Source of the DNA: Trissonchulus latispiculum
Lineage: Eukaryota > Nematoda > Enoplea > Enoplida > Ironidae
Assembly: GCA_030248195.1 (NCBI GenBank)
Contig: JASAND010026597.1
Location: 42,226 to 106,225, forward strand
Reading direction: 5' to 3'
DNA: 64,000 nt
The translations under genes and the position numbers were made by a program. Below, in pieces: positions 33,901 to 45,812 of the stretch (positions are counted from its first letter, which is position 1; every line of letters starts with the position of its first letter). The notes beneath the pieces are model-generated. The model ran no database searches. It saw nothing but the letters and a program-made list of their open reading frames with translations, and had not been told where the DNA came from.

Positions 33901-35500
33901 CCTGAAGTCTAATCACTGACCTCCATGGATCAGTATCGAGCACTGGTTTGTGTTTGAGACACTCTAACTATTCAAGGCAAGATCAGGGGTCAAAAGACAC
34001 ATTCAAAAGTACTATTCTAAATTAAGTCAATATTCTCGCATTCAATTGATCACTTCCTCTAAACTACTACCTATTTAAATCTAGGTTTGCTCACTCTGAC
34101 GCAGGTTAAGCCAATGTAGCATTCAACTAATTTAAATTATTATTTTAATGGAATAGGTATTATTATAATTACATACAATATGAAATTATCTACAGTTCAA
34201 CAGACGTAGGTAAGGGTTACAATATGACAGTTACAATAATAAGGTTAACAAGTGAGACATCAAGATACAAGCACAACACGAAGCAGTGAATACAATAGAC
34301 AATATACAGTAGAATGGTTTCAATACAGTTAGTCCTACTCAATTCCTCGATTTTGAAGAACTCTTTAAAAACTTCCGTCTTTTTAGTAGTCGAATACTCT
34401 CTCTCAAACGGCCATTATTTAAACTTACGAGTCAAGCTACCTGATGTGATCCGATTCAGGTGCGTGCGTTGACTCCAATTGGCAGGTCCTCCGAGCAAGA
34501 CAGAAAAAGGACAGGACAGGGAATAATATCAGAAAAGATAAATGCGATAAAAAGAGAACAGACAGACGAGTCGTGGCTGGCCCAATAGTCATAAGAGTAA
34601 CAACCTAGGTCCTCACAGACCTTCAGAATCGACAATCCAAAAGTGATAGACCGGTATATCCCTCCTCGGGCCCTCGGTCACAAATATGCCAAACGCAAAA
34701 ATAGTAATCAGTGTGTTCACCCTGTTCGACTATGCGGAACAGCAACAAGCCGGTGAAGACACAACCGTTCAGCTAATGGCAGCGCAACCACGACTGATTT
34801 GAAAATTTGGGAAAATTTGAGGTTTCGGGGAAGACCTGTCAATCATGTGTGCGTGACGTGTAAGGCGGAGCTTGCGGCTCCCTTTCGTGTAGTGCGTTTT
34901 GTGAGTGTGTGTATCGTCATACGTCACTTATCTGTGACGTATGAACCCAGCTCTCGGGGTGAAGGAGGCTCCCAAAAATCCCAAACTTGGACGCATTAAC
35001 CCCACTTAGTTTCCTGGGGAGATAAGTACCCAATTTTGGATTCGTTTTGCAAATAAAAATGTCCATCACGAAACAGCCAGAATTTCTAACTTCTTTGTCA
35101 AAACTTCCCAAATAGTGCACAACAATCAACTTCAAATAAAGACCGAATATCAAAGACGACAGTCACAATTCAAAGACCAAAAATACCCTTTAACTCTACA
35201 TTAAACAAACCCAGAATAGAAATGCATAGCTAACCAATAACCACAGACCAAGATTCGTGTCAAATGTGTCAAAGTCAGAATATAGAATACAAGAGTTAAG
35301 AAAAATACAAAACACCAAATACGAAAGAAATAATTCAGTATCAACCTCCAGCAAAAAATTCAATTACTATTTCATTAAAATTCCATCAATACTGGTCATA
35401 TCTCGCATATCTCAGTCCGACCCTAGTATTACAAATTTTCTATCCTCCACATAAAGAAATTTAGTTGTCACTCCAGCACAAGTGGCCCGAAAAACGTAGA
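33901..35500. other. Unassigned sequence
   Basis: No gene is seen. A perfect 10-bp hairpin (CATACGTCAC ... GTGACGTATG) lies at 34918-34943. If the SLC22 gene continues, a downstream exon could be here or further left, but no ELFPT-like exon was recognised. Confidence 0.3.
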
Positions 35501-35504
35501 ACTC

Positions 35505-35562
35505 AGGTGGGATTCGAACAACGACTTCTCGCTCTGTCAATTGAGCTACCGAGGTAACAGAT
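35505..35562 (-). repeat. tRNA-like SINE fragment
   Basis: The minus strand reads GGTAGCTCAATTGACAGAGC (A-box-like) and GTTGTTCGAATCCC (B-box-like) only about 30 bases apart. The anticodon arm is missing, so this is a SINE head or tRNA relic, not a functional tRNA gene. Confidence 0.6.
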
Positions 35563-35728
35563 GCATCATGCTAGGAGTTCGTATCCAAACGAAGTGGCAC
35601 AGTCCAAACACAAGTGCATTTTACATTTGGAGAATTCCCCGCTCGCGTGAGCGGCGGATATGGGATAAGAACACCCGCGTTTCTTGGTTTGTGATTAGGT
35701 TATTTTCTTTTATATTTAAAATTTATAC

Positions 35729-35884
35729 TTGGTAAATAATGATGTAGCTACAGCAGATGCCAGAAACGGCTGTCAGTAGACAGCAAATTCCACCGATCAC
35801 CATGGCGACTACGAGTGGAAAGATTCTGCCCACTTTATTTAGTATAGCGAGATTAATTAACACAGCTGGAGCTTCCATGAAAGC
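35729..35884 (-). CDS. SLC22-type transporter, exon 3
   Basis: 156 bases (52 codons, phase 0). The acceptor is AATGTTTAG before 35884 and the probable donor GTATAA follows 35729. It begins AFMEAPAVLINLAILNKVGR and continues through hydrophobic residues. This fits the eighth membrane helix region of SLC22 carriers, where an E-P-A motif and a GR-containing loop recur. The donor is weaker than the other two; an unspliced read-through would stop two codons later. Confidence 0.75.
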
Positions 35885-36196
35885 CTAAACATTAGCACAA
35901 TTAACCTAAACATGAGTACGTCATAAATTGTTCTTGTGAATAGTGAATGCTCCTAATGTCCAAGATGTTTTCTTTTTTAAAGCTTGAAACAGACACATAT
36001 TAGGTACTAACAAAAAGCACGCAAACATATGACGGGTGAGTGTACTCTCATTTCGACTAGGATCTGATCAGCGGCGGCGGCGGAGTCAGGCATTAGCGTG
36101 CGGAGCATAACATTTGTTCTGTTAACAGAAAGTATGCCTAGTGGCATACGTTAAGGTCTGCGATAACGCCAACGTGACTGGCAGGCGTTACTTTAC

Positions 36197-36390
36197 TTGT
36201 AAAGCAAACATGGCAAAAAATCCTCCTCCGATGTTTTCCACATTAAAGGCGATGGTTAAATAGACAAGTGCATTAGCGACCCAAACTCCAGTAATCAGCA
36301 CTGTTTTGCATCGGAGTTGATATCCACGAAACAAATCCAAAATATTTGCTGTTTCGCTGGTTTCATTTTCAGCTTCCAACCTTTTGACAT
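36197..36390 (-). CDS. SLC22-type transporter, exon 2
   Basis: 194 bases between the acceptor CTTCTTACAG (before 36390) and donor GTAAAG (after 36197). With one base carried from exon 1 it makes 65 codons: the intracellular loop after helix 6 (DVKRLEAENETSE), then CKTVLITGVWVANALVYLTI, helix 7, and NVENIGGGFFAMFALQ. Phases join correctly on both sides. The intron on its left holds no other recognised exon; the intron on its right holds SINEs. Confidence 0.85.
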
Positions 36391-36474
36391 CTGTAAGAAG
36401 GTAAGAATTATTAGCAGGCATCACCAATATGTAAATAATATTAAGTAAATGCAATATTGGTACCTTACCTAGAT

Positions 36475-36720
36475 AAAGAATGAAAGAAATTTGATTGAAC
36501 ACCACCAAGCGCCAGAAAAAGCGCCAACTTCGCGGGACTCTAACCAGCGCTCTCCTGCTCAACGCGCAGGAACTAAACCAACTGAGCCACAGGTGCTTCA
36601 GTGGACAGCTTTGAAGCTGAATTCTAATCCAATGTGTACAACCTTCAACGCACAAGTGCTTTCCACACTGCAAGTGGAGCGAGATAACTCTCAAGCATCC
36701 CACTGCAATGTACATGAACC
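36475..36720 (-). repeat. tRNA-derived SINE, copy 1
   Basis: The minus strand has an A-box-like TGGCTCAGTTGGTTTAG and a B-box-like GGTTAGAGTCCC, then a body ending TTCTTTCATTCTTTAT. The adjoining segment (AACCTTCAACGCACAAGTG, CAAGCATCCCACTGC) matches copy 3 inverted. Inserted in SLC22 intron 1. Confidence 0.75.
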
Positions 36721-36721
36721 T

Positions 36722-36980
36722 AATTAAAGAATGAAAGAAAGTTGAATACCACCAATCCCCAGAAAAAGTTGGGCACCTGGCTGGACTGAGGAGCAATGGA
36801 GCTCGCCTCCGTGGGAAATCCGATGGACGCGGACCCCATCAAATGGAGATCCACAGGTGCTCCTTGGCATCCGTCTGGTGAACGGCGCGAAACTATTCCA
36901 CCTTTTCCGAGGGCATGGCATGCGTCATGTCGACCTGGCTGGACTCGAACCAGCGGTCTCCTGCTCAAAGCGAGCGAATT
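36722..36980 (-). repeat. tRNA-derived SINE, copy 2
   Basis: The minus strand starts with GAGCAGGAGACCGCTGGTTC and GAGTCCAGCC (B-box), and ends TTTCTTTCATTCTTTAATTA. The tail matches copy 1, which follows head to tail, so the two form a dimer-like arrangement. The A-box part is truncated. Confidence 0.72.
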
Positions 36981-37221
36981 TTATTCAGTTAGATCAATTT
37001 TAAAAACAAAAGCTTGGATAAACTCATTCTTCCCGAGAGTATGTACCTATCATGTCTTTTTTCTCCACAACTTTTCTGAAATTTCATAAACTTTCAGAAA
37101 CTCTGGTGCGAAATTAATGTGTACCTTTACACCGTCATTTACATGTAATCGTTCGCCACTGAAGACAAACGTTTTATCCAAAATCGTTCAGGCCATTTCT
37201 TTAATATCCATAAATCTTTAC

Positions 37222-38125
37222 CTTTTGTGCCACCAGCTAGACTTTTCAGTCGTTCATCGGAAATATGGCCGCCGTTTCTTTTAACAATATTTTTAAAGGC
37301 TGTCAAGGCTTCACCCACTCTTCCACGGGAAAGAAGCCATCTTGGCGACTCTACCAGCAGGCAGTGAAAAGCCAGTTGTGCTATGAAAGGCACGCTTGTA
37401 ATAAGACCAAAGGCCATCCAATTGTTGCAGAGATAACCCCAGCCAGCCAAACTTACACCTGCCAAACCGTAGACTACACAGAAAATAGTGGATATCAGAG
37501 TTCTCTTAGATGGTCCCACTACTTCCATGGCCCAAATATATCCAACATTCCAAGACGAGATGGCAGTCAAAGCACCAACAAAACGCACAACAGCAAACAT
37601 AACTAAATCAGTCATGAATAGTGCGAAAAAGGAGCCGGCACAATAAAGCACAACACAAATTTCAAATGTTGTTTTTCTTCCGTATTTGTCCTGAATCCAT
37701 GACATCATTATACAACCAACCATGGTCGCAACGCCGCTCAGTGAGAGAACCGTGTTAGCGTAAATTGCTCTATCACAAACCAAGTTCCATCGAGTTATCA
37801 AGGTACTTGTGAAAATGCTGGAATCGTAAACCCACCCTTCTCTACATGGATAAGAGGTGGTTTCGACAGCTGGCCCGGTTGAAGCATTTCTGGTTAAAGT
37901 TATTTCACACTGTCCCACTTTCAAGTCATATCCTTGCGCTGTGAAGTTGGCGCGCAGCTCAGGTGAAACGTAGCACGTATGCTCAGGAGTATAAAACAGG
38001 AAAACCCACGAGAAACCGCCGTAACTGTTCTGGAAACAGCTTGGAATGCATAGTAAAATCACCATAAATATCTGGTATCGTCCCAGTTCATACGTTTTCT
38101 CAAACGCTTCGTCAAAATCTGCCAT
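37222..38125 (-). CDS. SLC22-type organic ion transporter, exon 1
   Basis: 904 bases: 301 codons plus one base, ATG at 38125, donor GTAAAG after 37222. Visible marks: a short cytoplasmic N-terminus, helix 1 (about 19-33), a large extracellular loop with cysteines (51, 73, 94, 117) and WNLVCDRA at 113-120, helices 2-6, the MFS signature DKYGRK at 146-151, and the SLC22 signature ESPRWLLSRGR at 259-269. The family moves organic cations, anions or carnitine across the plasma membrane; the substrate cannot be predicted. With exons 2 and 3 about 418 of a usual 550 residues are present, so the last helices are missing from view. Confidence 0.92.
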
Positions 38126-38544
38126 TTGTCAAAAGTCCGGCTAATGTACTGATAACTGTAAACCAATAAAGAACCAATACTGGTTGTTACCTATATTTAA
38201 TAAGTTTGTTATAAGTTGTTGAAACTACCCTGATAAGAAGTTCATGTTAAAGTAAACATTTTGATATGTCAGGCTATGAATTTATCAAAATAAAGCTAAC
38301 TATGGCGTTATATTAGTTCTACAGAAAAGATTTCATTCCAAAATGAAGATTTTAGGATGCGAAATCGAGCAATTTCTATTTTTAACTATTTGCAAGGCTG
38401 CGAACGTCACTACTGTAATTATAACCAAATTAAAAGATTAACTTTTAGTTCGCATACAGGATATTGATTTGTTTCCTATAGTAAATAGAATTTTTGCTGG
38501 AAATGGTAAATGAGCAATGATACATACAAGATGGTGAGTAGTGA

Positions 38545-38785
38545 AGCTAGCAGAGGTCTGCGCGTTAAGCATTCGACCGTGGGCCGTTGGTTGGAGTCCC
38601 GTCACGCTAGGTGCCCACTTTGGGTGTGCTTGGTGGTGTGCAAATTTTATTGGGTCGCAAATTAGGTTCACCTACACTGCTGTGGGATGCTTGAGAGCAA
38701 TTGTACGTTGAAGGTTGTGCACACTGAATTCGAATTAAGCTTAATTGGATAAATTCTAATGCACTACGTGAAAGAGCATAAAAGC
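38545..38785 (+). repeat. tRNA-derived SINE, copy 3, plus a fragment of family A
   Basis: The B-box-like GTTGGTTGGAGTCCC is followed by GGTGCCCACTTTGGGTGTGC, AAATTAGGTTCACC and GGATGCTTGAGAGCAATTGT. The body matches copies 1 and 2. Directly after, CTAATGCACTACGTGAAAGA (38757-38776) resembles the interior of the TTAA-flanked copies A and B. Confidence 0.7.
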
Positions 38786-39591
38786 AGAATTGGCGAATGG
38801 GGTTTTTTCCGCGAGGTCATCCCATTCCATCCCATCCCATTTGAAAAATTTTCTTTCCATCCCATCCCATCCCATTCCACTTGTTTACTGAAAGTCAAAA
38901 ATAATCCCAAGTTATTGTTGGTGTTGATGAAATTTATTAATTTTATTCTGTTAGAATTTCATGTTTCATGTTTTAAATATTTTAATTCTCGAAATATTAG
39001 GGAATTGTCCAATTTCTTACCCTACCCATTGTTAACAGTTTTCAAAATGAGAAATTTTTCATATTTTGGATGTCATATATGTTTGTTCACCACACTAATG
39101 ACACTTTATGAGGCGACTGGCGGCGAAACTATCTTTCAGTTATTTTGTAAAAGATTTTTCCAAAGCATCCTAAAGAACTTAGTTCTACACTTCTCCACTG
39201 ATGAGCCGCAAGTGTTTGAACCAAGTCTGGCAGAGGTCGCATGCACTACTAATATAGCAATTTAATGTGTTTTGCGTGTACATATATATGATAACTGGAA
39301 AATGTTGGAATTAGCACGAGAGTGTATTTTATTTATTTCTTTAATATTGGACGGGCTTCTGTTTTGTTCACTTCAACCCAGAAATAATTCCGAAAAAGGA
39401 AAAATAGTGGTACGTAAACTAACTTGTTTCTATAATATGTCCCACATCGGCAGAAACTTGATTAAAAATTGAGGCAAATTTACAAGCCCGTAATTGTTCC
39501 ATTAACGAAGATACAAAGGTCCTATTACTGATATAATGGTATTGTGCACTGCTGTTAGTTTATTTCTAAAAACCGGACAAACGTATATATT

Positions 39592-39624
<33 letters not shown>

Positions 39625-39625
39625 T

Positions 39626-39656
<31 letters not shown>

Positions 39657-40090
39657 TTATTATTATTATTAAGCATAAGCAGTTGACCAGACATGCAAAT
39701 TGGCTTACGGTGCTGGTTTCCTTTCGGGTATTTTTGACACATACAGCTTTAATCCTTTACGTAAATGGCTAAAACTTACGAAATAACTTATTTCCGTGCT
39801 CTTTAGCATTCTGGGACCAGTCCCGTATTTTTAGGCCAAAACATAAGAAAGTTTTGGTTTTTGGCCGTACGCTCCCGGCAAGTTGACCAGACATGAGATT
39901 GGTTGTTGTGGCTGGAAAGAGAACACGAAAATGAACATTTTTGCTTTTACAACCTTTGAGCTAACTCCAGTCTCCAGTGGTTAAGTCAGTATAAGCAACG
40001 AACTGTTTTTAGGGTCAGAAAATGGTTATTTTTGACGAAATCAGTTTTTTCAAAATTATTGCCACATTGTAACGCAAGAGGCTGACTAAC
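38786..40090. other. Unassigned sequence with CCCAT and AAT microsatellites
   Basis: CCCATTCCATCCCATCCCAT-type repeats lie at 38820-38880. A long AAT run switching to ATT lies at 39592-39670. A 168-codon frame at 38759-39265 starts inside repeats and has no recognised domain; it is not called as a gene. Confidence 0.4.
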
Positions 40091-40713
40091 GGTCTACCTT
40101 TTCGTTATTCTCATTATTACGAAACCATTCTACTTAGGTACTATCTGGCTTGCTAGTCAGCAAGCATTCCTCCACGTGTCATATAGCTCCACCTATAGGC
40201 TAGCTTTGGATTGGGTGGGGACCCCCTTGGAGCTACATGATTGGGACACCCCAGCTAGAGGGCGCTTCTCTTGGGAGGGGGTTTCTCCGTCAAACTTCAC
40301 CCCTTTCAGTTGTTGGGTTTTCCCTTGTACAGTACAGACGTTTCTCTCTCTATTCTCTCCCTACATCTCCATTGTATAATTTCTCCCTTGGGAGTTCCTC
40401 CAGTGAACTGAGTCTGGTACGTTAGCGGGGCTTCGCCCATATATTATTTGGTGAGTGTGTGTCTAGCATATATATTTTATTGTATAACTGTTTGTTTGTC
40501 AGTTGGGCTTCGCCCCCCTAAATTATATCTGTTGTTATTTCTATATCTGCTCTCTCCATATTACTATTGTTGTTTTCGACTAAATACTAAATTACTAACT
40601 AAATTATTTCCGAGACAGACAAACGTTTTTTCAGTAAGGATGGACAATTTTTGTGAGTAACAAACTAAATTAGTTGTTTGTGCACTATGCCACGAGGTCA
40701 GAGAAAGCGCTAG
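40091..40713 (+). other. Putative leader/LTR region of the gag at 40714
   Basis: The pyrimidine-rich sequence just upstream of the gag-like region, with two GGGGCTTCGCCC / GGGCTTCGCCCC palindromes at about 40428 and 40505, could be LTR and leader. No second LTR was found, so this is inferred from position only. Confidence 0.35.
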
Positions 40714-41940
40714 GTGTCACCAGCGTCTTCGCATTCTGCTTCTGTGTCGGATGCCGACGATCGCTCGACCCCCAATCGTCAATTTCTACAGTTAAGTGCA
40801 ATACCCCCTCCCGCTAAATTGAGTGTGCCCCTGATCAGATTGTTCGAGACTGGTTTAAGGGCTATCGTCAGTATGCAACGGCACAGATGTGGTCTGGGGC
40901 CGACGCCCTGCGCATTCTACCAAGATTTTTGGACACTATGCCAGCTAAAATATTTGACAGGCTCAGTAATGATGAAAAAGAATTTGGCAGCTGTGGAACA
41001 GAGCTTCGTGAGGAAGCTTTGCCCCCCTAATGAGGCCTGCTTGAAGTGGTGTGAACTGCACGAGTACCAGCAGAAAGATACTGAAACAGTTACAGAGTTT
41101 GTTGAACAGTTACAGAGATTGTTCGAACTGGCACGGCCTGATTTTGCAGGGGTAGAGTTTGACAAAGAGTTGGTTTTGCTTTTACAAAACTAGTCTTTAC
41201 CTCACATTCGAAAAGTGCTTTTGCAGCAAAATCCTGAAACCCTTCAAAAGGCTCTAGAACTAGCTAGAAAAGAGGAGTTTTCACGTAAACTGTTTCCTAG
41301 CACAGACCAAACTACAGCGGTGGCTTTGCTTGAACAGCAACCTGAAAAGGTGCAGGAACAAAATGCTAAGATAAATGTATGCGTTGGACAAATTTTAAAA
41401 ACAGCAACAGCCTGTTACTTGCTGCAGGTAGCCTCGTCAAGTTCTGTCTTCAATTCTCATTCGTTGGCTAAGTATAGTTCTGTAGAAACACAGGTGCAAA
41501 GTCTAAGCCATCAAGTGCAGGATTTGACCGATGAGCTAGCTGGTTTATTCACTTCTGAGACCTCTGTCAGGCCGGTTGAACCCAGACCGACAGCTCAGCA
41601 AGCTTGTTTCCAGTGCGGAAGTTTTGATCATTTTGTTGCTAGTTGCCCCATTGAGAATACCAGACGGGGATTGGGCTACAGACCACCTCGTCGTGGTTTC
41701 CGTGGTATCTCTAAGGGTACCGCTGGTGGCCGCTATCGTGGTCGTCAGGGTAACTAACTTGCCCCACTCCTGCCCGGGATGGAGTAAGGGCGAGTACTCG
41801 TGATTTGTCTGTACAGAATCAAAATTTTGTTTCCTTTTCTGTTCGTTCTGATTGTCGTTTATCTGAATCGGCGGTAGATACGCCGTATGTTGATTTGTCT
41901 TTAGATTTGGATTTTGTGTATAACGTTTCAATTATTTTCT
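40714..41940 (+). pseudogene. Broken LTR-retroelement gag with CCHC knuckle
   Basis: Reading frames from 40714 and 41215 lie in the same frame and are separated by a single TAG at 41191. Within about 40840-40990 the capsid-like text continues only in another frame, indicating two compensating shifts. The 3' part has a coiled-coil-like stretch, then a CCHC knuckle (C-FQ-C-GSFD-H-FVAS-C) and an RG-rich tail ending at 41757. After the stop an overlapping frame stays open to about 41940, where protease/pol would begin, but nothing further of pol is visible. The frame is reported broken as seen. Confidence 0.82.
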
Positions 41941-42383
41941 GATAGCTGACAACCTTCTAAATCCAAACTAACTTAGCTACTTTAATTCATCAACAGCACC
42001 TACCGTCGCTCCATGTTATTTGTTCCATATTCACTATGGATTTTATCACTTGATTATCGAGCGGGAAACATCAAAATTCTTAACATATCTGAGAAATTTC
42101 GCAAGGAGGCTAAAGAAGTTTCTAGAATTCCTACAGCACGAATTCAGACTCCTTTTTCTTTTTCGTTACAAATTGTTTATTCCTGTCCTCTATAGCTATA
42201 GCAATGCTCTTAACCAATAATTTGTATGTTTAATGTAGATAGATTTTACATACATATGTATATATGTATATGTATATATATGTATAGATTCTGTTGTATG
42301 TTCAATAGTAAAGTTGGGTGCTTTTCTTTTTATCAACCATGAGTATTAATCAGCATCTTCACAAATTTTGCTATTTAATCTTC
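41941..42383. other. Unassigned A/T-rich sequence
   Basis: A short TATG/TA tract lies at 42248-42285. No gene is seen. Confidence 0.3.
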
Positions 42384-43725
42384 TTACTAAAGTCTGACCA
42401 AAAAATGTAGGGAGCGAAATTGTTTTGTTTATACTGAATTACCGGTACATATTTGCTGCAGCAATGTATATATTTTCTGAACCGTCATGGCATAAACTTT
42501 CTTTTGGTTGAAACAATTTTTTTAAAAAATTAAAATTCCTCAAAAGAAGCCGATTTTTTAGGTTTTGAAAGATCAGTAGAAGACAGGAACTAGCCGTTCG
42601 GTAGAAAATTAACCCATGTCTCACACATTTTGAATCCCGAATATCAGCTGATTTCGTCAAACATTGCGATAGTTATTCATTTTTTTCGATTTTCAAAATC
42701 CTTTGATCTTTGCCGCTTTTCCAACTTTGACTGGCTATTACTCGCGACTCACTCAATGCAAAGATTTTTTAATTGGGATTTCAGGACCGCTTACGTGTCA
42801 GCTTTCATGTGATATATGTGGTTTTTCAAACTTTGAAAATTGATTTTTTTAAAAAATACCACTTTTTGACCCAAAATTTCGACAAGGCGAATCCAGCAAA
42901 AGTGGGTAAAAATAATATTATCATAAAGTTTAATCTGAGCTGAATCCAACGATATAAAGTTTTCATGGCTACAGCTTATATTGCATCCGCAACTAATTTT
43001 TGAACAATTTCGCTTTTTAGCCTGTTTTTGGCTAGTTTACACTGCTTGCGGCAAATCAATGCACAATATAGCACAACTTGTCAGAAATCACCTGAAATAG
43101 GAAATTGTTTAAAAATTAGTTGCGGATGCAATATAAGTTGTAGCCACGAAAACTTTATATCGTTGGATTCAGCTCAGATTAAACTTTATGATAATATTAT
43201 TTTTACCCACTTTTGCTCGATTCGCCTTGTCGAAATTTGGGGTCAAAAAGTGGTATTTTTTGAAAAATTCGATTTTCAAATTTTGAAAAACCACATATAT
43301 CACATGAAAGCTGACACGTAAGCGGTCCTGAAAATCCAATTAAAAATTTTTGCATTGAGTGAGTCGCGAGTAATAGCCAGTCAAATTTGGAAAAGCGGCA
43401 AAGATCAAAGGATTTTGAAAATCGAAAAAATTGAATAACTATCGCAATGTTTGACGAAATCAGCTGATATTCGGGATTCAAAATGTGTGAGACATGGGCT
43501 AATTTTCTACCGAACGGCTAGTTCCTGTCTTCTACTGATCTTTTAAAACCTAAAAAATCGGCTTCTTTTGATGAATTTTAATTTTTTAAAAATTTTTTTC
43601 AACCGAAAGAAAGTTTATGCCATGACGGTTCAGAAAATATATACATTGCTGCAGCAAAAGTGTACCGGTAATTCAGTATAAACAAAACAATTTCGCTCCC
43701 CACATTTTTTGGTCAGACTTTAGTA
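42384..43725. mobile_element. 1.34-kb near-perfect palindromic element
   Basis: The left arm (42384 to about 43010) and right arm (about 43102 to 43725) are inverted copies of roughly 625 bp with few differences, around a spacer of about 90 bases. The ends read TACTAAAGTCTGACCAAAAA and complement. It has no coding capacity on either strand beyond mirrored short frames. It looks like a foldback-type element or a recent inverted duplication. Confidence 0.9.
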
Positions 43726-44355
43726 TTAGTTTTATTTTGATTCTTGTTGTCTATCCAATACAAAAATTAAAACTGGACAAATTTCGAAATGGAAATAAAA
43801 AATAATTAATACATTGGAACACATTAACAAATTAACTTCAATGACATGTTTTAAAAGAAATTCAATTTTACGTGGAACGCAAGCAAAACCCAAATGTTAA
43901 TGAGTGCCGCCTTTGTTTCAGTTGAAACGTTGTATTGAACATATTTTTTGTTCGGCTAAATAGGCTTTTATCTATTTAGAAAATATGTGGATATCAGCGA
44001 ATCCAGTCATCCAGTGAAATAAAATCGAGAAGTACTGTATTAGGGTAGGTACCATTCTGAATTATGTTTTTGAAGATTAATAATGGATTGGTGGAGAATT
44101 TCAAAGTTCAACAAATTACGAAGTCAAGTTCTCAAAAGTCTGTTATTCAGTAGAATGGATCAAAGCAGCATTTGTCGTGTTAGGAAGTGAGTGATGAAAG
44201 GAATAGTACTGAACCATTTCTTTATTATTTAGGCTCTGCATCTCTCTCTAATTATGGACCCCAATCCCAAGGCATATTGTTGGCAGAGCCATTGCTTCTC
44301 CCCATTTAGTCATATTTAGTAAAACTCTCGCTATGTCACCTGGATGCTGTCCACA
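43726..44355. other. Unassigned sequence
   Basis: No gene or repeat boundary was recognised. Confidence 0.3.
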
Positions 44356-44409
44356 CATGGGCAATGCCTATACTGGGCCTATACATGTATAGGCCAAAAT
44401 CCCAGACTC

Positions 44410-44735
44410 CCGCGCAGTGCGCAGCAAAATTTTTGACCCCCGCGCAGCGCGAGGCGCTGCGCGGGGGCTGAGAGAAAAATATAACCCCCGCGCAGCGCGA
44501 AGCGCTGCGTCAGAGCTGCAAAAATGTGACTCCGCGCAGCGAAAAGCGCTGTGTCAGAGCTGCAAAAATGTGACCCCGCGCAGCGCGCGCGCTGCGTCAG
44601 AGTTGCAAAAATGTGACTACGCGCAGCGAGAAGCGCTGCGTCAGAGCTGCAAAAATGTGACCCCCGCGCAGCGCGACGTGGTGCGCCAGCGCTGCAAAAA
44701 ATGTGACTCCGCGCAGTGAGAAGCGCTTTGGAAAA
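44410..44735. repeat. 44-bp GC-rich minisatellite, about 6 units
   Basis: GCTGCAAAAATGTGAC recurs about every 44 bases (44515, 44559, 44602, 44646, 44690). Units contain CGCGCAGCGCGAAGCGCTGC, which is partly self-complementary. It is strikingly GC-rich against an A/T-rich background. CCCCGCGCAG also appears near the right end of the element at 46113. Confidence 0.88.
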
Positions 44736-45025
44736 AGTGTATTATTCAAGTGGGAGTTTGCTTTTAGAAGATCAAAGTTCAGTGGGATGAAGCTCAGCTT
44801 ATAATGAAGCGGCAATATTCTAAAGTTTATTAATTAGGGTTGTGCTCTCGTCTTGATCAACTAGCTAAGTGGGAGTATTGGAATAATATGTAGCTAATCG
44901 ATCATGGTGAGATCTCAACCTATACTTTGTCTTCATGATACGATATATCTAAGAATACTTGTTCTGCTATTAAAGCAATACTACCCATGCCTTCCAATCT
45001 CCAACATTTCCAGCCGGTGCAAACT

Positions 45026-45812
45026 CTACGGTGTTGGGTTAAAATCTGATACAGGAGAACCGTTAATGCAAATGAATAGTATACTGCCCAGCTGACCTAC
45101 GTCCAGTCTGCTGCGTCTGTCGTATTTCGTATGGGAGAAAATGGAAAATCCTCTTTCAGCGTCGGCACTTCCAATTGGCAATACTAATACTTGCTGAATT
45201 AAATTTCTGATATTGACACACCAGCCAATAGGTTTGCTTTCTATAAAGTGACCCCAAAATATAGAAGGATCTTCTTGTCGCAATGTGCAAAAGTCGTCAT
45301 TTTGGATTGTAATTAAGTCAGTAAGTAGAGCTCCAAATTCTTCGCTAATGGCTAGCGAATCATAGCCAAAGTATGCTGCAAAACGCTGAATCTGTGGCGC
45401 AAAGGTAAATATCTGGTCTTCTTGCGCCGAATCTAGAAACGTCGATGGGTCCAGTATGTCGAACACTTCCAGATCTGAATCTGGAAAATACGACGCAATT
45501 CCATCATTTATGGACACAATCAGATTTCGTCTGGGATATTGGGTGCCAGTTCTTCCACGGCCTTCTGGATTAACCGCTAATGTTAAGCCTTTAAATTTTA
45601 TTTCTTTGGTATGTAAGTCGTCAAAAGTACAGTCGGACCATTTATTGTTCTTTAAGCGTTGGCTATTCAGCAAAAAATTAGTAAGCATGGGTCCATTTTT
45701 ACCAGGTTCGCTTAAAGCAGACAATTGTGCCGACAACTTTTTCATGTAACGATACTTTCCTACAACGACTCCACCTGATGACTGCAAATCTAGCGAAGCT
45801 TTTACAATCTAT
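45026..45812 (-). CDS. hAT transposase, C-terminal part (dimerisation region)
   Basis: An open minus-strand frame that can extend to a possible acceptor (GATTATTTATAG) before 45812. Its C-terminal 50 residues (LPIGSADAERGFSIFSHTKY, then RSRLDVGQLGSILFICING) match the hAT C-terminal dimerisation fold: A-x-x-ER-x-FS, then a R-x-R-L segment and a helix. The RNase H-like DDE core N-terminal to it is not recognisable here and no upstream exon was found, so this is a truncated transposase or the last exon of a host gene derived from one. Confidence 0.78.

Noticed and set aside
38759..39265. 168-codon frame
   Set aside because: It begins in a repeat fragment, runs through CCCAT repeats, and shows no domain or splice context.
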